Shown here piece after piece: positions 4,448 to 6,213 of a stretch of 6,213 nucleotides of DNA (positions are counted from its first letter, which is position 1; each line of letters opens with the position of its first letter). The DNA comes from Bacillota bacterium (GTDB lineage Bacteria; Bacillota; Dehalobacteriia; UBA4068). A program made the translations under genes and the position numbers. The stretch lies in NCBI GenBank assembly GCA_030528765.1, contig JAUMYD010000116.1, positions 1-6,213 of the forward strand, read 5' to 3'. The notes under the pieces are model-generated. The model was given only the letters and a program-made list of their open reading frames with translations, did not search any database and was not told where the DNA came from.

Positions 4448-5626
4448 CTAAAAAATTTTCAGCAGCCGCAACACAGAACGGAAAAACCTGTAAACCGGTG
4501 TTTCCATTTCCTTGCAAACATTTTTCAGCTCTTCCCGGATGGCGATACCCTGCGGGCAATGCTTTTCACATTTTCCGCAGCCTATGCAGTTGGAAGCAGA
4601 AGTAGCATTTTTCCGCAAAGCCGTGCAGACAAAATAGTCCACCTTCGCCCAAAACCTTCCTTCCGAATATCGACGATTATAGGCAGAGAAACTGCCGGGG
4701 ATATCCACCTGCGCCGGGCAGGGAAGGCAATACGAGCAGCCAGTGCAAGCCACCTTCATGCGTGCATTGATCGCAGAAGCCACCTTTTGGAGGAAGTGCT
4801 GATCCTCCAGGCCTAAATCCCCTGCCTCTGCCCGTGAAGCGCTGTTCACATTTTCCCGCAGCATGGCATCAGAATTCATCCCGGAAAGGACACAGCATAC
4901 CTCAGGCTGATTCCACAGCCAGCGCAGCGCCCATTCCGCAGCAGACCAGCCCCTGCTGTTTGTGGCAAAAAGCTGCTTTGCCTCCTCCGGCAGACGCGAG
5001 ACCAGCTTACCTCCACGCAGAGGCTCCATGATAATCACCGGCAAGCCTTTTTCATGCGCATGGTGAAGCCCTCTCCTCCCAGCCTGAGAATGCTCATCCA
5101 TGTAATTATACTGAATCTGGCAAAAATCCCAGTCAAAGGCATCCAGCAGACGACAAAACATCTCACTGTTCCCATGGTAGGAAAAGCCAATCTGCCGAAT
5201 CGCCCCGCTTTTCTTCTTTTCAGCCAGCCAATTTTCAAAGCCCAGGGACTTCAGGCGCTCCCAGCTCTCCAGATCACTCAGCATATGCAGCAGATAGTAA
5301 TCGATATAAGTGCTTCGCAATCGCTGCAGCTCTTCTCTGAAAATCCTTTCTATATCCTCCGGCCGCCGCAGCAGATAATGCGGCAGCTTAGTGGCAATAT
5401 ACACCTGTTCCCGAATCGCATTTTTCTGAAGGATCTTCCCCAGCGCAGCCTCGCTGCCGGGATAAATGTAGGCTGTATCATAATAATTTATCCCGGAACG
5501 GTATGCCGTGAGGATCTCCTGCTCCGTTTCCTTCATATCAATTTTTCCCCGTCGCAGCGGGAAACGCATGCAGCCAAAGCCAAGTATGGAAACAGGATTC
5601 CCATAGCGATCCAAACGATATTTCAT
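4448..5626 (-). CDS. Aldo/keto reductase with C-terminal 4Fe-4S ferredoxin domain
   Basis: The 392-residue product starts with an aldo/keto reductase TIM barrel (about residues 1-285). The catalytic tetrad is Asp50, Tyr55 (DTAYIYPG), Lys80 (ATKLP) and His114 (YYLLHML). A linker leads to a ferredoxin part with two cysteine motifs: CTGCSYCLPCP at 294-304 (C-x2-C-x2-C-x2-C-P) and CIGCGKCEKHCP at 347-358. This architecture is a recognised family in anaerobes: NAD(P)H-linked carbonyl reduction may be coupled to iron-sulfur electron transfer, but the substrates are largely unknown. All key residues are present and the length is normal, so the gene appears intact. A modest CAGGTG lies upstream of the ATG. 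The next gene upstream on the same strand ends 122 bases away with no visible terminator, so the two may be co-transcribed. It converges on desulfoferrodoxin. Confidence 0.93.
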   Translation of the reverse strand: MKYRLDRYGNPVSILGFGCMRFPLRRGKIDMKETEQEILTAYRSGINYYDTAYIYPGSEAALGKILQKNAIREQVYIATKLPHYLLRRPEDIERIFREELQRLRSTYIDYYLLHMLSDLESWERLKSLGFENWLAEKKKSGAIRQIGFSYHGNSEMFCRLLDAFDWDFCQIQYNYMDEHSQAGRRGLHHAHEKGLPVIIMEPLRGGKLVSRLPEEAKQLFATNSRGWSAAEWALRWLWNQPEVCCVLSGMNSDAMLRENVNSASRAEAGDLGLEDQHFLQKVASAINARMKVACTGCSYCLPCPAQVDIPGSFSAYNRRYSEGRFWAKVDYFVCTALRKNATSASNCIGCGKCEKHCPQGIAIREELKNVCKEMETPVYRFFRSVLRLLKIF

Positions 5627-5748
5627 AAGACACCTGTGCTTTTCTTTTTATCCTTATACTCCCGGTCGAAACTGCTGCTTCCAAGCCAGATGCGCAGAAC
5701 TCCAGAGGAAAACGCATACACAGCTCTCCGAAAAGAGGAAAACCGATG

Positions 5749-6213
5749 CTACTCCAAAAGCTCCAGAATGGAAACCTTCTTCACGGATAACTGGTCCGCA
5801 GGCACATAGGCCTCCTTCCCACTGTAAAAAACCTTACACCAATCTGCATCCCCGGAGCTGTAGAGCAGCATTGGCTCCCCCTTATAAGCCCGATAAAGAA
5901 CTTCACTTTCCGAGTCGGGTTCGGCATAAACCATAACATCCCGCTCCAAAACCTCTGCCATATTCACAAGAATATCCGTGTTCCAGACCATCTGATGCAA
6001 ATACTCCGAATAGACATAAGCGCTTTCCCCACGGTAACGAATCTTTACCCAGGCCTCCCCCTCCTCATCCAGCAATTCTTTTTCTTCAACAAGGAAAAAT
6101 TCTCCCCGCCGAGTGGTATCCAGAATCCTTCCCTCCATGGAGGGACTCTGGCGGATATTGACCACTTCCGCGTCAACGATAATCCCAACATCCAGAGTGA
6201 CTACGCTCTCCTC
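5749..6213 (-). CDS. SH3b-domain protein, C-terminal part (5' end outside window)
   Basis: The frame is open to the window edge and gives 154 residues. A GTG at 6165 is not taken as the start, because in-frame sequence upstream (SVVTLDVGIIVDAE) continues the domain. Two bacterial SH3 domains are visible. The first (about residues 17-72) starts VNIRQSPS and ends WVKIRYRGESAYVYSEYL. The second (about 92-143) starts VMVYAEPDSES and ends WCKVFYSGKEAYVPADQL. The shared W-x-K-x2-Y-x-G-x-x-AYV pattern shows they are repeats of one fold. Such domains usually bind peptidoglycan or peptides in surface or secreted proteins, often attached to a cell-wall hydrolase or a signal peptide. The N-terminal part that would show this is not in the window. 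No NlpC/P60 catalytic domain follows the second SH3 domain. The protein is rich in Glu and Asp. Confidence 0.8.
   Translation of the reverse strand, partial: EESVVTLDVGIIVDAEVVNIRQSPSMEGRILDTTRRGEFFLVEEKELLDEEGEAWVKIRYRGESAYVYSEYLHQMVWNTDILVNMAEVLERDVMVYAEPDSESEVLYRAYKGEPMLLYSSGDADWCKVFYSGKEAYVPADQLSVKKVSILELLE

Noticed and set aside
5627..5748. Possible NlpC/P60 remnant after the SH3b gene, suggesting a truncated cell-wall hydrolase
   Set aside because: All three minus-strand frames of this gap were read, and none shows the Cys-His hydrolase motifs.
5054..5809. 251-residue plus-strand frame opposite the aldo/keto reductase and SH3b genes
   Set aside because: It runs antisense to an intact aldo/keto reductase with a complete catalytic tetrad; no fold or family pattern is visible in it.
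1..6213. CRISPR array, insertion sequence, attachment site, tRNA or rRNA
   Set aside because: No regularly spaced repeats, terminal inverted repeats with a transposase, or cloverleaf-like or ribosomal RNA sequence were recognised by eye.

Overview
The window looks like chromosomal DNA from a strictly anaerobic Bacillota (Clostridia or Negativicutes type). The reasons are strong AAGGAGG ribosome binding sites, a two-domain desulfoferrodoxin, a clostridial-style ferredoxin, an aldo/keto reductase with a ferredoxin tail, a MATE-type exporter and bacterial SH3 domains. No mobile element, tRNA, rRNA or CRISPR array is visible. The genus cannot be named from the sequence alone.

Layout, left to right. 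The C-terminal end of a MATE-like exporter (2-166, +) is closed by a strong intrinsic terminator (171-207). A two-gene unit follows: a small 2[4Fe-4S] ferredoxin (404-613) overlaps by one base a NapH/polyferredoxin-type membrane protein (613-1188). Next on the same strand are a short-chain dehydrogenase (1310-2056), thioredoxin (2164-2469) and a small CoA_binding_2-type protein (2659-2988). No convincing terminator separates these five genes. A Crp/Fnr-family regulator (3063-3722, -) converges on them, with its own terminator at 3011-3037. Divergent from the regulator is desulfoferrodoxin (3931-4305, +), which has a near-consensus promoter, a long foldable leader and a terminator at 4387-4420. 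On the minus strand at the right are a 4Fe-4S aldo/keto reductase (4448-5626) and the C-terminal part of an SH3b-domain protein cut by the window edge (5749-6213).

The centre of the window (404-4305) reads as a redox/oxygen-stress island built around a Crp/Fnr regulator: electron carriers, a membrane iron-sulfur protein, thioredoxin and superoxide reductase. The most notable signal is a 14-base identical string containing the palindrome GTGATTTTATCAC. It occurs just twice, once before the ferredoxin unit and once before the dehydrogenase unit. In both places its centre lies exactly 29 bases upstream of a plausible -10 hexamer, the geometry of an activator centred near -41. The regulator's recognition helix carries an Arg-Glu-x3-Arg triad like that of E. 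coli CRP, which reads GTGA half-sites. This suggests, but does not prove, that the local regulator controls both units. The palindrome is one base shorter than a standard CRP or FNR site.
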